Assembly: GCF_030553075.1 (NCBI RefSeq)
Contig: NZ_CP130701.1
Location: 2,728,001 to 2,792,000, forward strand
Origin: Halomonas sp. I5-271120
Lineage (GTDB): Bacteria > Pseudomonadota > Gammaproteobacteria > Pseudomonadales > Halomonadaceae
Direction of reading: 5' to 3'
DNA: 64,000 nucleotides
Shown here in pieces: positions 26,716 through 36,434 of this stretch. The first letter of the stretch is position 1. Each line of letters starts with the position of its first letter. A model generated the notes under the pieces. The model searched no databases. It was given only the letters and a program-made list of their open reading frames with translations, and was not told the origin of the DNA. The position numbers were made by a program, and so were the translations under genes.

Positions 26716-27300
26716 TCACCCCTTGAAGCTGTGCAGCCGGTTCATGGCTCGCGCCCAGTCACCGCTGACGGCATCCGGCAGAGTGCGTTCGATCTCGTCG
26801 ATGGAGGCGTCGATGGCGGTGCGTTCTGCCTTGCCGGGACGACCCAGCACATAGTTGACGACCTGGCGGGCGTCACCAGGGTGGCCGATGCCGATGCGCA
26901 GCCGGTGGAAGTCCTTGGCGTTGCCCAGCGAGGCGATGATGTCGCGCAGACCGTTATGGCCGCCGTGTCCACCGCCTTGCTTATAGCGCGCAGTGCCGGG
27001 GGCGATATCGAGCTCGTCGTGGGCGACCAGCAGCTCTTCGGGGGCAAGCTTGAAGAACTTGGCCAGGGCGGACACGGAGCCGCCGCTCTTGTTCATGAAG
27101 GTCTGTGGGTACAAGAGGTGCAGGTCCTGGCCGGCCAGAGTGATCTTCGAATAGAGACCCAGGAACTTGCGCTCTGGGCGCAGGGCGACGTGATGATCGC
27201 GTGCCAGGGACTCTATCAGCCAGGCGCCGGCATTGTGCCGGGTGGCATCGTAGTCGGCACCCGGGTTGCCAAGGCCGATAATCGCTTTCAGCTGACTCAT
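26716..27300 (-). CDS. pth: Peptidyl-tRNA hydrolase
   Basis: Pth frees tRNA from prematurely released peptidyl-tRNA. The 194-residue protein shows LKAIIGLGNPG, the catalytic His22 in ATRHNAG, the FMNKSG motif and the AHDELDIAPG segment with its conserved Asp, followed by GGGHGGHNGLRDI. All are hallmark residues. I start at the ATG at 27300 (MSQLKAIIGL); the frame runs to 27366 but the extra 22 residues have no counterpart in the family. It follows rplY behind a strong terminator, so some readthrough or a promoter in the 65-bp gap is needed. Confidence 0.97.
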   Translation of the reverse strand: MSQLKAIIGLGNPGADYDATRHNAGAWLIESLARDHHVALRPERKFLGLYSKITLAGQDLHLLYPQTFMNKSGGSVSALAKFFKLAPEELLVAHDELDIAPGTARYKQGGGHGGHNGLRDIIASLGNAKDFHRLRIGIGHPGDARQVVNYVLGRPGKAERTAIDASIDEIERTLPDAVSGDWARAMNRLHSFKG

Positions 27301-27364
27301 GCCGGTGTCCTCGCGTGTTCGGGGGCGTGTGTTCGAGGGGCTACAGGTAGGGCTTGTGACAGGC

Positions 27365-27396
27365 AAAAAAAATCAAGCGCCGAAGCGCTTGATTTT
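27365..27396 (-). terminator. Strong Rho-independent terminator after rplY
   Basis: On the - strand a 12-bp perfect stem (AAAATCAAGCGC with GCGCTTGATTTT) closes a TTCG tetraloop and runs into eight T. It is a textbook terminator about 55 bp past the rplY stop. Confidence 0.93.
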
Positions 27397-27449
27397 CAGA
27401 AGACAGCACGGGCATGACGGCTAGCCGGCATGCCCGCAGGCGTCGCCGA

Positions 27450-28112
27450 TTACTCGGTTTCGCCTTCGTCTTCAGCCGGCTTCGCTGCCGGTGCGTCGGC
27501 TTCTTCGCCTTCTTCGCTTTCCTCGGCCCGAACCTTGGCCTTGGTCACGCTCAGTACGGCGTTGTCGTGATCTTCGCCGTGGGTCAGTGCAACCAGGGTC
27601 ACGCCCGCCGGGACGACAAGGTCGGACAGGTGCAGGGTGGTGCCCAGCTCGAGGTTGCTGATATCCACTTCCAGATACTCGGGGAGATCCTTCGGCAGGC
27701 AGCTGATCTCGACGTCGGAAGCCAGCACGTGCAGCTCGCCGTCCTCGTCCTTGATCGCCTGGCTGGTGTCTTCACCCACCACGTGCAGCGGAACATGCAG
27801 GGTCAGCTCGTGGGTAGCGTCGACGCGCAGGAAGTCGGCGTGAGTCACCAGCGGCTTGAAGGGGTGACGCTGCAGGTCACGAACCACGACCTGCTCCTTC
27901 TGACCTTCCACGTCCAGTGTGATCACGGAGGAGAAGAAGGACTCATCTTCGATGGCCTTGTAGAACGGGGCCTTGTCGATGGCGATAGACTTGGGAGCCG
28001 TCTCACCGCCGTAGATGATCGCCGGGATGGCGAGGTCCGCACGACGCAGGCGGCGGCTCGCACCTTTCCCCAGGTCGTGGCGAACGCTGGCATTAAGATT
28101 GAAATCGGACAT
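27450..28112 (-). CDS. rplY: Large-subunit ribosomal protein bL25 (Ctc form)
   Basis: bL25 binds 5S rRNA. This is the long Ctc-type form of 220 residues: an N-terminal 5S-binding domain (about 1-92, [23 protein letters not shown]) and a C-terminal beta domain (about 93-190), then an acidic Glu/Ala-rich tail ([20 protein letters not shown]). E. coli L25 has only the first domain. I start at the ATG at 28112 ([11 protein letters not shown]); the extra 22 residues up to 28178 look untranslated. Gene order prs-rplY-pth-ychF is the standard one for this group. Confidence 0.97.
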   Translation of the reverse strand: MSDFNLNASVRHDLGKGASRRLRRADLAIPAIIYGGETAPKSIAIDKAPFYKAIEDESFFSSVITLDVEGQKEQVVVRDLQRHPFKPLVTHADFLRVDATHELTLHVPLHVVGEDTSQAIKDEDGELHVLASDVEISCLPKDLPEYLEVDISNLELGTTLHLSDLVVPAGVTLVALTHGEDHDNAVLSVTKAKVRAEESEEGEEADAPAAKPAEDEGETE

Positions 28113-28235
28113 TGAATGAAACCTCAGTGGTTTGATGAGGAGAACGCCAAGCCCGCGACCAAGCGTTGACGTTTCCAAGAGCGCCTGACGGCGCGCGTAT
28201 CCTGCGTGGTGTTCCGTTTGTCCCTTGTCGGGACG

Positions 28236-29177
28236 TCAGTGGAACATCGCGCTGACGGATTCTTCGTTGCTGACGCGGCGGATCGCCTCGGCGATCAGAC
28301 CGGCCACCGACAGCTGGCGGATCTTGCCGCTCCGGCGTGCTGATTCGGACAGCGGGATGGTATCGGCCACCACGACCTCGTCGAGCACCGAGCCGGTGAT
28401 GTTGTCGACGGCCGGACCGGACAGGATCGGGTGAGTGGCGTAGGCCACCACGCGGCGTGCGCCGTGCGCCTTGAGCGCCTCTCCGGCCTTGCACAGGGTG
28501 CCGGCGGTATCGATCATGTCGTCCACCACCACGCAGGTGCGGTTTTCGATCTCGCCGATGATATGCATTACCTGAGCCTGGTTGGCCTGGGGGCGACGCT
28601 TGTCGATGATGGCGAGATCAGCATTGAGCTGCTTGGCGATAGCCCGGGCGCGAACCACGCCGCCCACGTCCGGGGAGACCACGACCAGGTCTTCGTAATT
28701 CTGGCGCTCGATATCGTCGAGCAGGATCGGTGAGCCGTAGACGTTGTCGACGGGCACATCGAAGAAGCCCTGAATCTGATCGGCGTGCAGATCCATGGTC
28801 ATCACTCGGTCAACGCCGGCCTTGACCATCATGTCGGCGACGATCTTGGCGGAGATGGGCACGCGGGCCGAGCGGACGCGGCGGTCCTGGCGTGCGTAGC
28901 CGAAGTAGGGAACCACCGCCGTGATGCGGGCGGCAGAGGCGCGACGCAACGCATCAATCATCAGGACCAGTTCCATGATGTTGTCGTTGGTGGGCGCGCA
29001 GGTGGACTGCAGTACGAAAACGTCCTTGCCGCGGACGTTCTCGTTGATTTCGACCGCGATTTCGCCGTCGCTGAACTGGCCTACCGTGGCGTGGCCTAGG
29101 CGATTGTCGAGTCCTTCGGCAATCTTGCGGGCAAGTTCGGGATTGGCGTTCCCGGCGAAAACCATCAATTTAGACAC
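28236..29177 (-). CDS. prs: Ribose-phosphate pyrophosphokinase (PRPP synthase)
   Basis: Prs makes PRPP from ribose 5-phosphate and ATP, feeding nucleotide, His and Trp synthesis. The 313-residue protein has all class I motifs: [15 protein letters not shown], the ATP loop FGYARQDRR, the metal/PRPP signature [12 protein letters not shown], the flexible-loop KRRPQANQ and the ribose-phosphate loop DDMIDTAGT. The start is GTG at 29177 (MSKLMVFAG), with AAAGGTGGC just upstream; this matches the family N-terminus. It lies between tRNA-Gln and rplY on the same strand. Confidence 0.98.
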   Translation of the reverse strand: MSKLMVFAGNANPELARKIAEGLDNRLGHATVGQFSDGEIAVEINENVRGKDVFVLQSTCAPTNDNIMELVLMIDALRRASAARITAVVPYFGYARQDRRVRSARVPISAKIVADMMVKAGVDRVMTMDLHADQIQGFFDVPVDNVYGSPILLDDIERQNYEDLVVVSPDVGGVVRARAIAKQLNADLAIIDKRRPQANQAQVMHIIGEIENRTCVVVDDMIDTAGTLCKAGEALKAHGARRVVAYATHPILSGPAVDNITGSVLDEVVVADTIPLSESARRSGKIRQLSVAGLIAEAIRRVSNEESVSAMFH

Positions 29178-29246
29178 GCGCAGCCACCTTTGGAGTCTTG
29201 GGAATCTCTATGAGGGATGTTGACGGGCGGTCGACTCGGGAGGGAA

Positions 29247-29321
29247 TGGCTGGGGTAGCAGGACTCGAACCTGCGAATGCCGGTACCAGAAACCGGTGCC
29301 TTACCACTTGGCTATACCCCA
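29247..29321 (-). tRNA. tRNA-Gln (CTG)
   Basis: A 75-base cloverleaf on the - strand has acceptor TGGGGTA/TACCCCA, anticodon stem CCGGT/ACCGG with loop TTCTGGT (anticodon CTG, reads CAG) and T-loop TTCGAGT. CCA is encoded. It sits between ispE and prs, where a tRNA-Gln is common in related bacteria. Confidence 0.96.
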
Positions 29322-29413
29322 GTAACCTTGCCTGTCGACTCTGCTTACACTCTTTCCCGGGAGAAATGCCTGGGAACAAAGAGCCGTCGTGCGGGCAATC
29401 TAGGCAGATTGCC

Positions 29414-30301
29414 TCACCCCAGAGCCTTGTGCAGAGGGGAGACGTTCATGCCTTGCGCCGTGAAGGCGTGCCAGCGTGGGTCGACTTGGCGCGCTATGCT
29501 AGCGGCCTCTTCGACGTTCGTCAAACTTCCGAACAGGCAAGCGCCAGTGCCGGTCAGCATGGTCGGCGCCCGCTGGGCCAACCAGCTGATGGCTTCGTCG
29601 ACCTGCGGATAAAGCCTGCGAACCGTGGTCTCGCAGTCGTTTCTCCAGCACGACGCGCCCCCCTCAAGTGCGCGCGAAAGTCTAATGGCCGCAGTGTCGC
29701 GTGTCAATTCAGGCGCCTGGAAGACCCGCGCCGTCGCGACCGATACGCCGGGGTGAATCACCACGAAGTGAGGGGTGTCCAGGGTGACCGGCGTCAGGCG
29801 TTCGCCGACGCCTTCGGCCCAGGCGGCGTGACCACGCACGAAGACGGGAACATCGGCGCCAAGGCTCAGCCCCAGCGTGGCCAGACGCTCCTCATCGAGA
29901 CCGAGCGCCCATAGTCGATTCAGGGCGAGCAGGGTGGTGGCGGCGTTGGAGCTGCCGCCGCCAAGACCTCCCCCCATTGGCAGGCGCTTGGCCAAGTGAA
30001 TATCGACACCGCGGCGACAGCCGGTCTCGGCTTGCAGCAGGCGGGCGGCGCGCACCACCAGGTTATCCTCGGCGGCCACGCCGGCGAGAGCCGGCGTCAG
30101 ACGGATAGCGTCATCGTTTCGGGGAGTGAAGTGCAGGGTGTCGCCGACATCCAGAAACTGGAACAGGGTCTGCAGCTCATGATAGCCGTCGGCGCGGCGC
30201 CCGGTGATATGCAGCATGCGGTTGAGCTTGGCGGGTGCTGGCAAGCTGATTGTGTTCTGAGAAGGTTTAACGGCAGCGTCTGATGTTCTGGTCTCAGTCA
30301 C
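29414..30301 (-). CDS. ispE: 4-diphosphocytidyl-2-C-methyl-D-erythritol kinase
   Basis: IspE phosphorylates CDP-methylerythritol in the non-mevalonate isoprenoid pathway. It is a GHMP kinase of 295 residues, with substrate motif LPAPAKLNRMLHITGRRADGYH near the N-terminus, the ATP-binding glycine loop PMGGGLGGGSSNAA (about 108-121) and the C-terminal GHMP motif MLTGTGACLFG. Length is typical (about 283) with a slightly longer N-terminus. The start is GTG at 30301; it overlaps the end of lolB by 8 bp, so the pair is translationally coupled. Confidence 0.97.
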   Translation of the reverse strand: MTETRTSDAAVKPSQNTISLPAPAKLNRMLHITGRRADGYHELQTLFQFLDVGDTLHFTPRNDDAIRLTPALAGVAAEDNLVVRAARLLQAETGCRRGVDIHLAKRLPMGGGLGGGSSNAATTLLALNRLWALGLDEERLATLGLSLGADVPVFVRGHAAWAEGVGERLTPVTLDTPHFVVIHPGVSVATARVFQAPELTRDTAAIRLSRALEGGASCWRNDCETTVRRLYPQVDEAISWLAQRAPTMLTGTGACLFGSLTNVEEAASIARQVDPRWHAFTAQGMNVSPLHKALG

Positions 30302-30899
30302 CCTTGGCCTCCGGCTGCCAGGCGTTGATGATCAGGGTGGCCTCGATGCCGGTGCGCTGCATATTCAGGCGGCGTGGCAGCCATAGCCCATTGGCCGGCA
30401 TCCAGCCCGAGTAGTCGATGGTCCAGCCGGCCTGGGTCAGTTGGGTGGGGTAGCCCAGGGCGTCGGTATCGCGTTCAAAGGCATCGCCCGGGGCGGGCAG
30501 ACCGCGGACCCAGTGATCCAGCGATGAAACCGGCAGTGACCAGCCCAGCTCCTGGTCGAGCAGCGCCTCGGCGCTTGCGGCGCTCACGCGGCCTTCACTG
30601 GTGGTCAGCGTCACCTTCTGGGCGGTGCCCTCGAGGGTGCTGCGGCCGGCACCGAAGGGCCCGCTGATCAGCAGCCGGTAATAGTTGGGCGTCTGACGCC
30701 AGTCCAGGTTGGCGCTAGTGCTTTCATCGGCGGTATGCAGCCCCACCTTGCCGGCCAGTGTCCAACTGGTCAGGGCTTGTACGCGGGCGACCTGATCCTG
30801 CCAGGGGCCGCGCTCGGCGCTGCCGCTGGTGACAGGTCCACGGGTGGCACAGCCGGCCAGTAGGACCAGGGCGATCAAAAGGACGAAGCGTCGGGTCAT
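30294..30899 (-). CDS. lolB: Outer-membrane lipoprotein LolB
   Basis: LolB receives lipoproteins from the carrier LolA and inserts them into the outer membrane. The 201-residue precursor has a lipoprotein signal with lipobox LLAGC (Cys at about 16) and then the LolB fold: WTLAGKVGLHTADESTSANL, DWRQTPNYYRLLISGPFGAG, and WVRGLPAPGDAFERD. Length and motif order fit the family. Its 3' end overlaps ispE; upstream is the TPR lipoprotein gene, 60 bp away. This trio is divergent from hemA in many gammaproteobacteria. Confidence 0.95.
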   Translation of the reverse strand: MTRRFVLLIALVLLAGCATRGPVTSGSAERGPWQDQVARVQALTSWTLAGKVGLHTADESTSANLDWRQTPNYYRLLISGPFGAGRSTLEGTAQKVTLTTSEGRVSAASAEALLDQELGWSLPVSSLDHWVRGLPAPGDAFERDTDALGYPTQLTQAGWTIDYSGWMPANGLWLPRRLNMQRTGIEATLIINAWQPEAKGD

Positions 30900-30959
30900 C
30901 GGGCTCTCTCGGTTTCGGGTGTCGGCCAGGGGTAAGGGGCGATCCTTTCGACGGCGCCC

Positions 30960-32699
30960 TCAGGGCGCCAGGGCGGGGATACGCTGTATCAGCTCATCAA
31001 GCTTGGGGCGGTCCTCGAAGCGTGACAGGCCACGTTCGACCAGGCGACGAGCATCGGCGGTGCGTTCAAGGGACCAGAGCACCTCGGCGAGATGGGCGGC
31101 AATTTCCTGATCCGGCATCATTGCGTAGGCCTGCTCTAGATGGGGCAGGGCGCGGGCATTCTCCCCCTGCTTGTGCAGGACCCAGCCAAGACTGTCGAGG
31201 ATGGCCGGATTGTCGGGCGCCAGGCGATGGGCCCGCTCGATCAACTCATAGGCTTCATCGAAGCGCGTGGTCATATCGGCCAGGGTAAAGCCCAGCGCAT
31301 TCAAGGCCATGGCGTTGTCGGGCCGGCGCTTGATCAGCTCGCGCAGATCGGCTTCCATGCCGTCCAGGTCGCCGGTGTTGAATTTGCGCATCGCCTGCAT
31401 ATATAGCAGGCCGTTGTCGTCGGGGTGGTGGTCGCGGGCCTCGGCGAGCACCTCATCGGCGGCGGCGCGCTCGCCCTCCTGATCAAGCAGCTCGACCTCT
31501 AGGGAGGCGATATTGGCGGCCTGATCGTCATGGCGCAGCCGCTCGAGTCGCAGGAAATCCAGGGCATCGGCCAGGCGATCCGCATCGATCAACATGCGCG
31601 CCGCCTGCAGGCGGGCACTGAGAAACTGATCGCCCTCTGGCACCTGGCGGTAATAGAGCAGGGCATTGTCGACCTCGCCCTGCTGCTCGGCGATGCTGCC
31701 CAGCAGCAGGAAGGCCGCCGGAGGCGTGGCGTCGTCGTCGATCAGCGGCAGCAGCAGGCGGCGGGCCGGAGCAGGTTGGTTGGCTTCGAGGAACAGGCGG
31801 GCCAGCCCCAGGCGCAGTTCAGGATGCTCATCCTGCTGAGCCAGTAGGCGATCGGTCTGGCGCTCCGCGGCGTCGACTCGACCCAGCGCCAGCTCGCTTC
31901 GGGCCAGCAGCAGCAGGAAGCGAGTATCGTCGGGAGAGGTCTCCAGGCCGCGCTGGGCGGCGCGACGCGCAGCAGTCGGGTTACCTCGCTGCATGGAAAT
32001 GCGTGCGCGGGTGAGCCACAGGGCGGGAAGCTCGGGATGAGTGCGGGCCAGGTCGGCAAGCCGTGCGTCGGCCCGCTCGGCTTCGCCACCGGCGGCTTCG
32101 AGCAGGGCGGTAGCCAGCACGGCGTCGTAAGCGTAGGGGGTATCGCCATCGGCCACCAGCAGGTGGCGGCGTAGACGAATCGCCAGTGGCTGTGGGTCAG
32201 CACCCTGAGTCAGCGCCTGTTCGGCGAAGCTTGCAAGCTCCCCCGGCTCGCCTTGTGCAACCAGTGTCAGCCGTGATTCCAGAGCGGTTTGCCAGTCACC
32301 GCGCTGCTGGGCAAGGCTCGCCAGCAGGCGCAGCGGGGCCTCTGCGTCGGGGGCGCGCTGATGCCAGCGGCGGGCGGCTGTCTCGAACAGCTCGGGCTGC
32401 TGGCTGAAACGGGCCGCTAGGGTGGCGCGCTCGCTCAGCGCTGCGGAGTCATAGCGCTCGGCGGCGTCAAGATACCCCTGCGCGGCGCGTTCATACTGGC
32501 CGCGACGACCGGCCAGCTCTGCCACCAGCAGGGTTTCCAGGCCCTGGGCATCCAGGCCCTGAGTGACCGGCGGCGCTCCCCGCATGGGGTCGTCGATGCC
32601 GGGATCGTTGGCATCGTGGGTCATCGGCATGCCCTGGCAGGCCGTAAGCAGCGCGAGGGTCGCCGTGATGAGGGCCGTCTTGAGCAGGCGTGCGCGCAT
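30960..32699 (-). CDS. Lipoprotein with tandem TPR repeats
   Basis: A 579-residue protein with a lipoprotein signal (LLKTALITATLALLTACQG, lipobox Cys about 18) followed almost entirely by helical tetratricopeptide repeats from about residue 50 to the end, such as AMALNALGFTLADMTTRFDE and PAILDSLGWVLHKQGENARA. It belongs to the TPR lipoproteins encoded next to lolB in Pseudomonas and relatives; the exact function is not known to me, and an envelope scaffold role is likely. I start at the ATG at 32699, directly before the signal; the frame is open to 32957 but would bury the signal peptide. A further in-frame ATG at 32732 is possible. Confidence 0.88.
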   Translation of the reverse strand: MRARLLKTALITATLALLTACQGMPMTHDANDPGIDDPMRGAPPVTQGLDAQGLETLLVAELAGRRGQYERAAQGYLDAAERYDSAALSERATLAARFSQQPELFETAARRWHQRAPDAEAPLRLLASLAQQRGDWQTALESRLTLVAQGEPGELASFAEQALTQGADPQPLAIRLRRHLLVADGDTPYAYDAVLATALLEAAGGEAERADARLADLARTHPELPALWLTRARISMQRGNPTAARRAAQRGLETSPDDTRFLLLLARSELALGRVDAAERQTDRLLAQQDEHPELRLGLARLFLEANQPAPARRLLLPLIDDDATPPAAFLLLGSIAEQQGEVDNALLYYRQVPEGDQFLSARLQAARMLIDADRLADALDFLRLERLRHDDQAANIASLEVELLDQEGERAAADEVLAEARDHHPDDNGLLYMQAMRKFNTGDLDGMEADLRELIKRRPDNAMALNALGFTLADMTTRFDEAYELIERAHRLAPDNPAILDSLGWVLHKQGENARALPHLEQAYAMMPDQEIAAHLAEVLWSLERTADARRLVERGLSRFEDRPKLDELIQRIPALAP

Positions 32700-32757
32700 G
32701 ATCGTCTCGTCAAGGGAATCAGCGTTCAGCATAACGGCTTGCCGGGCAAGGGCAAAG

Positions 32758-32778
32758 CCATGGGGGCGTGTCCCATGG
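32758..32778. promoter_or_regulatory. Dyad in the divergent TPR lipoprotein / hemA control region
   Basis: CCATGGG (32758-32764) and CCCATGG (32772-32778) are perfect 7-bp complements 7 bp apart. A -10-like TAGAAT on the + strand lies at 32790-32795, about 137 bp before hemA. It may be an operator for hemA, the TPR gene or both; no known site was recognised. Confidence 0.35.
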
Positions 32779-32931
32779 GTGGGCTGTGATAGAATTGCTG
32801 TCTTCGGACGATCCGGCGACCACTCCCCAGGCGTAAATATAGGTGTTAGACAGGCTACCCTGCTGTCGCGCTGCGCCTCGTGGCGTGCGCCGTGATTCGC
32901 ACCCACCCCCTTGAGCGAAGACTCTGATTGC

Positions 32932-34206
32932 ATGACGCTTTTGGCCCTTGGCATCAATCATAAGACAGCAGCGGTCGAGGTGCGCGAGCAAGTCGCCTTT
33001 ACCCCGGCGCAGCTGGAAGCGGCTCTGACCGAGCTATGCGCTCTGACCGAGGTGCATGAGGCCGCGCTGCTGTCGACCTGCAATCGCACCGAACTCTATT
33101 GCGTGATCGAACGCGATGGTGAGGCGGCGATCCTCGAATGGCTGAGTCGCTTTCATGCGCTCAGCGTCGAACAGCTGTCGGCTGCGGCCTACCATTATCT
33201 GGACGGCGACGCGGCCCGTCACCTGATGCGGGTCGCCGTGGGGCTGGACTCCATGGTGCTCGGCGAGCCGCAGATCCTTGGCCAGCTCAAGGATGCCTAC
33301 CAGGTGGCGCGCAGCCACCAGGGTCTGGGCGGCGAGCTCGAACGGCTGTTTCAGCACACCTTCGCGATAGCCAAGCAGGTGCGCACCGAGACGGGCATCG
33401 GCGAAAACCCGGTGTCGGTGGCCTACGCTGCGGTGAGCATGGCCAGTCGCATCTTCGATGACCTCAAGCGCTCCACGGCGCTGTTGATCGGCGCCGGCGA
33501 AACCATCGAGCTGGTCGCCCGCCACCTGCGGGAGGCGGGGGTGCGAACGCTGATCGTGGCCAACCGCACCCGTGAGCGGGCCGCGCAGTTGGCGGACTCC
33601 TTCGGCGGCGAGGCGATCTCCCTCAACGAGATTCCCGATGCCCTGGCTCGTGCCGACATCGTCATTTCATCCACAGCAGCGCCGCTGCCGATTCTCGGCA
33701 AGGGCATGGTCGAGCGGGCGATCAAGATGCGCCGCCACCGGCCAGTGTTCATGGTCGATATCGCCGTGCCTCGTGACATTGAGCCGCAGGTCGGCGAACT
33801 GGATGATGTCTTCCTTTATACCGTTGATGACCTTCAAGAGGTTATCGAAGAGAACCGCCGTCATCGTCAGGTGGCTGCCGATCAGGCTGAAGTGTTGATC
33901 GAGCACGGCGTAGGTAGCTGGCAGCACGAGCGCCGGGTGCGCGGCGCCGGTGACTTGATTCGCCGCTACCGGCAGCAGGGCGAGCAGATGCGCGCCGAGT
34001 CCGAGGAACAGGCGCTGGCGCAGCTGACACGCGGGGACGACCCGGAGAAGGTCGTTGCACGCCTGGCTCGTCAGCTGACCAACAAGCTCATGCACGCCCC
34101 CACCCTTGGCCTGCGCGAGGCCTCCGGGGCCGAACGCCAGGATCTGATCGAGGCTGCCGAGGCGCTGCTTTTCGACGTCGAGCGCGGTCCCCAGGACCCT
34201 CGATGA
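32932..34206 (+). CDS. hemA: Glutamyl-tRNA reductase
   Basis: HemA reduces glutamyl-tRNA to glutamate-1-semialdehyde, the first committed step of haem synthesis by the C5 route. The 424 residues show the catalytic domain with Cys50 in [24 protein letters not shown], the NADPH-binding [15 protein letters not shown] (about 188-202) and the C-terminal dimerisation helix region. It is close to E. coli HemA along its length. I use the ATG at 32932 ([13 protein letters not shown]); the frame could begin at a TTG at 32911 but the family starts here. It leads hemA-prfA-prmC. Confidence 0.97.
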   Translation: MTLLALGINHKTAAVEVREQVAFTPAQLEAALTELCALTEVHEAALLSTCNRTELYCVIERDGEAAILEWLSRFHALSVEQLSAAAYHYLDGDAARHLMRVAVGLDSMVLGEPQILGQLKDAYQVARSHQGLGGELERLFQHTFAIAKQVRTETGIGENPVSVAYAAVSMASRIFDDLKRSTALLIGAGETIELVARHLREAGVRTLIVANRTRERAAQLADSFGGEAISLNEIPDALARADIVISSTAAPLPILGKGMVERAIKMRRHRPVFMVDIAVPRDIEPQVGELDDVFLYTVDDLQEVIEENRRHRQVAADQAEVLIEHGVGSWQHERRVRGAGDLIRRYRQQGEQMRAESEEQALAQLTRGDDPEKVVARLARQLTNKLMHAPTLGLREASGAERQDLIEAAEALLFDVERGPQDPR

Positions 34207-34231
34207 CCGGCACCAGACAACAGGACCCTTC

Positions 34232-35320
34232 ATGAAAGCCACACTGCGTCAGCGCCTGGATACCTTTGCCGAGCGCTTTGAGGAACTCTCGGCCCTGCTG
34301 GCCGAGCCCGACGTCATCGCCGACCAGCCGCGCTTCCGCGACTATTCCCGGGAATATGCCGAACTCGAGGAGTTGGTGGCTACCTGGCAGGAATTCCGCG
34401 CCACCGAGGGCAATGTCGAGGCCGCCCAGGCCCTGCTCGAAGACAGCGACGCCGAGATGCGCGAGCTGGCCGAGCTCGAGCAGGCCGAAGGTCAGGAGCG
34501 TCTGGCGTCGCTTGAGGAAGCGCTCAAGCGGCTGCTGGTGCCCAAGGACCCGGACGACGGCCGCAGCGTCTATTTGGAGGTGCGCGCCGGTACCGGCGGT
34601 GACGAGGCGGCGCTGTTTGCCGGTGATCTGTTTCGCATGTATTCCCGCTACGCCGAAAAGCACGGCTGGAAGGTCGAGGTGATCAGTGCCAGCCACGGCG
34701 AGCAGGGGGGCTACAAGGAGCTGATCTCGCGGGTCAAGGGTGAGGGCGTCTATGCCCGGCTCAAGTTCGAATCCGGCGCACACCGGGTGCAGCGGGTGCC
34801 GGCGACCGAATCCCAGGGGCGCATTCATACCTCGGCCTGCACCGTGGCGGTGATGCCTGAGGCCGACCAGGTCGGCGATATCGACATCAACACCAACGAC
34901 CTGCGCGTCGATACCTTCCGCTCCAGCGGTGCTGGCGGCCAGCACGTCAACACCACCGATTCGGCGATCCGCATCACTCACCTGCCCAGCGGCGTGGTGG
35001 TCGAGTGTCAGGAAGAGCGCAGTCAGCACAAGAACCGCGCCAAGGCCATGTCGCTGTTGGCCGCGCGGCTCAAGCAGAGCGCCCAGGAGAGTCAGCAGCG
35101 CGAGCAGGCCGATACCCGTCGCTCGCTGGTCGGCTCCGGGGATCGCAGCGAGCGCATTCGCACCTATAACTTTCCTCAGGGGCGAGTCACCGATCACCGC
35201 ATCAACCTGACGCTCTACAAGCTTAACGAGGTGATGACCGGCGAGCTTGGCGAGATCATCGAACCCCTGCTCCACGAGTATCAGGCCGAGCAGCTCGCTG
35301 CCCTGCAGCAGGAAGCCTGA
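34232..35320 (+). CDS. prfA: Peptide chain release factor 1
   Basis: RF1 ends translation at UAA and UAG. The 362 residues hold the N-terminal helical domain, the codon-reading PAT tripeptide in [12 protein letters not shown] (about 188-190) and the GGQ motif in [17 protein letters not shown], which triggers peptide release and is methylated by the product of the next gene. Length matches E. coli (360). The ATG at 34232 is 25 bp past the hemA stop. Its TGA shares a base with the first of three in-frame ATGs of prmC. Confidence 0.98.
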   Translation: MKATLRQRLDTFAERFEELSALLAEPDVIADQPRFRDYSREYAELEELVATWQEFRATEGNVEAAQALLEDSDAEMRELAELEQAEGQERLASLEEALKRLLVPKDPDDGRSVYLEVRAGTGGDEAALFAGDLFRMYSRYAEKHGWKVEVISASHGEQGGYKELISRVKGEGVYARLKFESGAHRVQRVPATESQGRIHTSACTVAVMPEADQVGDIDINTNDLRVDTFRSSGAGGQHVNTTDSAIRITHLPSGVVVECQEERSQHKNRAKAMSLLAARLKQSAQESQQREQADTRRSLVGSGDRSERIRTYNFPQGRVTDHRINLTLYKLNEVMTGELGEIIEPLLHEYQAEQLAALQQEA

Positions 35321-35364
35321 TGGGTCAAAAAGAAAGCCTGATGCGCAAAGGAGAACGCCTGATG
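35312..35364 (+). repeat. Three 21-nt-spaced GCCTGATG repeats at the prfA/prmC junction
   Basis: The motif GAA(N)GCCTGATG occurs three times at exact 21-nt spacing, placing in-frame ATG codons at 35320, 35341 and 35362. The first copy contains the prfA stop. It looks like an old tandem duplication that triplicated the prmC start. Confidence 0.65.
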
Positions 35365-36201
35365 CGGTTCGACGTGCTGTTGGCCCGCGCCGCCCAGCGT
35401 CTCAAGGCAGCAGCTTCGCCGAGCCCAAGGCTGGATGCCGAGGTGCTGCTGTGCCACGTGCTCGGTGTCAGCCGTGCCTGGCTCTACACCTGGGGCGATC
35501 GCGACGCCGAGCCCCTGATGCGCGCGCGCTTCGAGGCTCTCGTCGCGGCGAGGGGGCAGGGTAGGCCGGTGGCTCACCTGGTCGGTGAACGCGAGTTCTG
35601 GGGGCTGACCCTCAAGACCTCTGATGCCACCCTCATTCCGCGCCCTGATACCGAATGCCTGGTCGAGGCGGCGCTCGCTCGTGGCGCCGCCGAAGGCGGC
35701 AAGCTACTGGACCTCGGTACCGGCAGCGGCGCCATCGCGCTTGCGTTCGCCAGTGAGCGCCCCGGCTGGCAGGTGACCGGCGTCGACCTGTCGCCGCAGG
35801 CCGTCGCCTTGGCCACAGACAACGCCGCTTATCTGGGGCTGTCGCGGGTCCGCTTCCTCGAGAGCGACTGGTTCGCAGCGCTTGAGGGTGAGCGCTTTTC
35901 ACTGGTGGTAGCCAACCCGCCGTACCTTGCCGACGATGACCCCCATCTCGCGCAGGGTGACGTGCGTTTCGAACCACGCTCGGCGCTGGTGGCCGGCGAC
36001 GAGGGGCTGGCCGACCTTTATTGGCTTGCCCGCGAGGCTCGTGCTCACCTCGAGCCGGAGGCTTGGCTGCTGCTCGAGCATGGCCTCGAGCAGGGCGCGG
36101 CGGTGCGTCAGGCGCTCGAGCAGGCGGGCTATTCGGACGTCACGACCCTTCAGGATCTGGGCGCGCGCGATCGGGTCAGCCTGGGGCGCTGGTCCGCATA
36201 G
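35362..36201 (+). CDS. prmC: Release factor glutamine methyltransferase PrmC
   Basis: PrmC methylates the Gln of the GGQ motif in RF1 and RF2. The 279-residue product has the N-terminal substrate-binding helices (PRLDAEVLLCHVLGVSR), REFWGL and LIPRPDTE motifs, a SAM-binding LDLGTGSGAIALA and the catalytic NPPY (VVANPPYLADDD). Three ATGs are in frame; I choose the third (35362, MRFDVLLARAA) because AAAGGAG lies about 8 bases upstream and the family starts here. The first (35320) overlaps the prfA stop and would add 14 polar residues. No clear terminator follows. Confidence 0.95.
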   Translation: MRFDVLLARAAQRLKAAASPSPRLDAEVLLCHVLGVSRAWLYTWGDRDAEPLMRARFEALVAARGQGRPVAHLVGEREFWGLTLKTSDATLIPRPDTECLVEAALARGAAEGGKLLDLGTGSGAIALAFASERPGWQVTGVDLSPQAVALATDNAAYLGLSRVRFLESDWFAALEGERFSLVVANPPYLADDDPHLAQGDVRFEPRSALVAGDEGLADLYWLAREARAHLEPEAWLLLEHGLEQGAAVRQALEQAGYSDVTTLQDLGARDRVSLGRWSA

Positions 36202-36434
36202 GCTCGCTTTAAAAGAGCGTTGGTGGTGCGACTCGCACCGCCTGGAGCGGATATGGTACTTGTATGGGAAACATGGGAGAGAATGACGAACCTCTCTGGC
36301 AAGCCTTCATGTGGCCCGACCAATCACTGAGGTTTTCGTCGATCCCCCCTTCCAACAACTATGGAAGCCATGATGCGCAGGCGATCCGGCGGCGACGCGT
36401 CAGTCGTTGTCTGCGTATCGAGCTTGGACACTGG

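Noticed and set aside
27274-27281. GCCGATAA match to the FliA -10 inside pth
   Set aside because: No TAAA at the right distance and it encodes conserved Pth residues near the gene start, so it is chance.
34088-35275. Open frame of 395 codons on the - strand opposite prfA
   Set aside because: Antisense shadow of a clear release factor gene; no motif or start signal.
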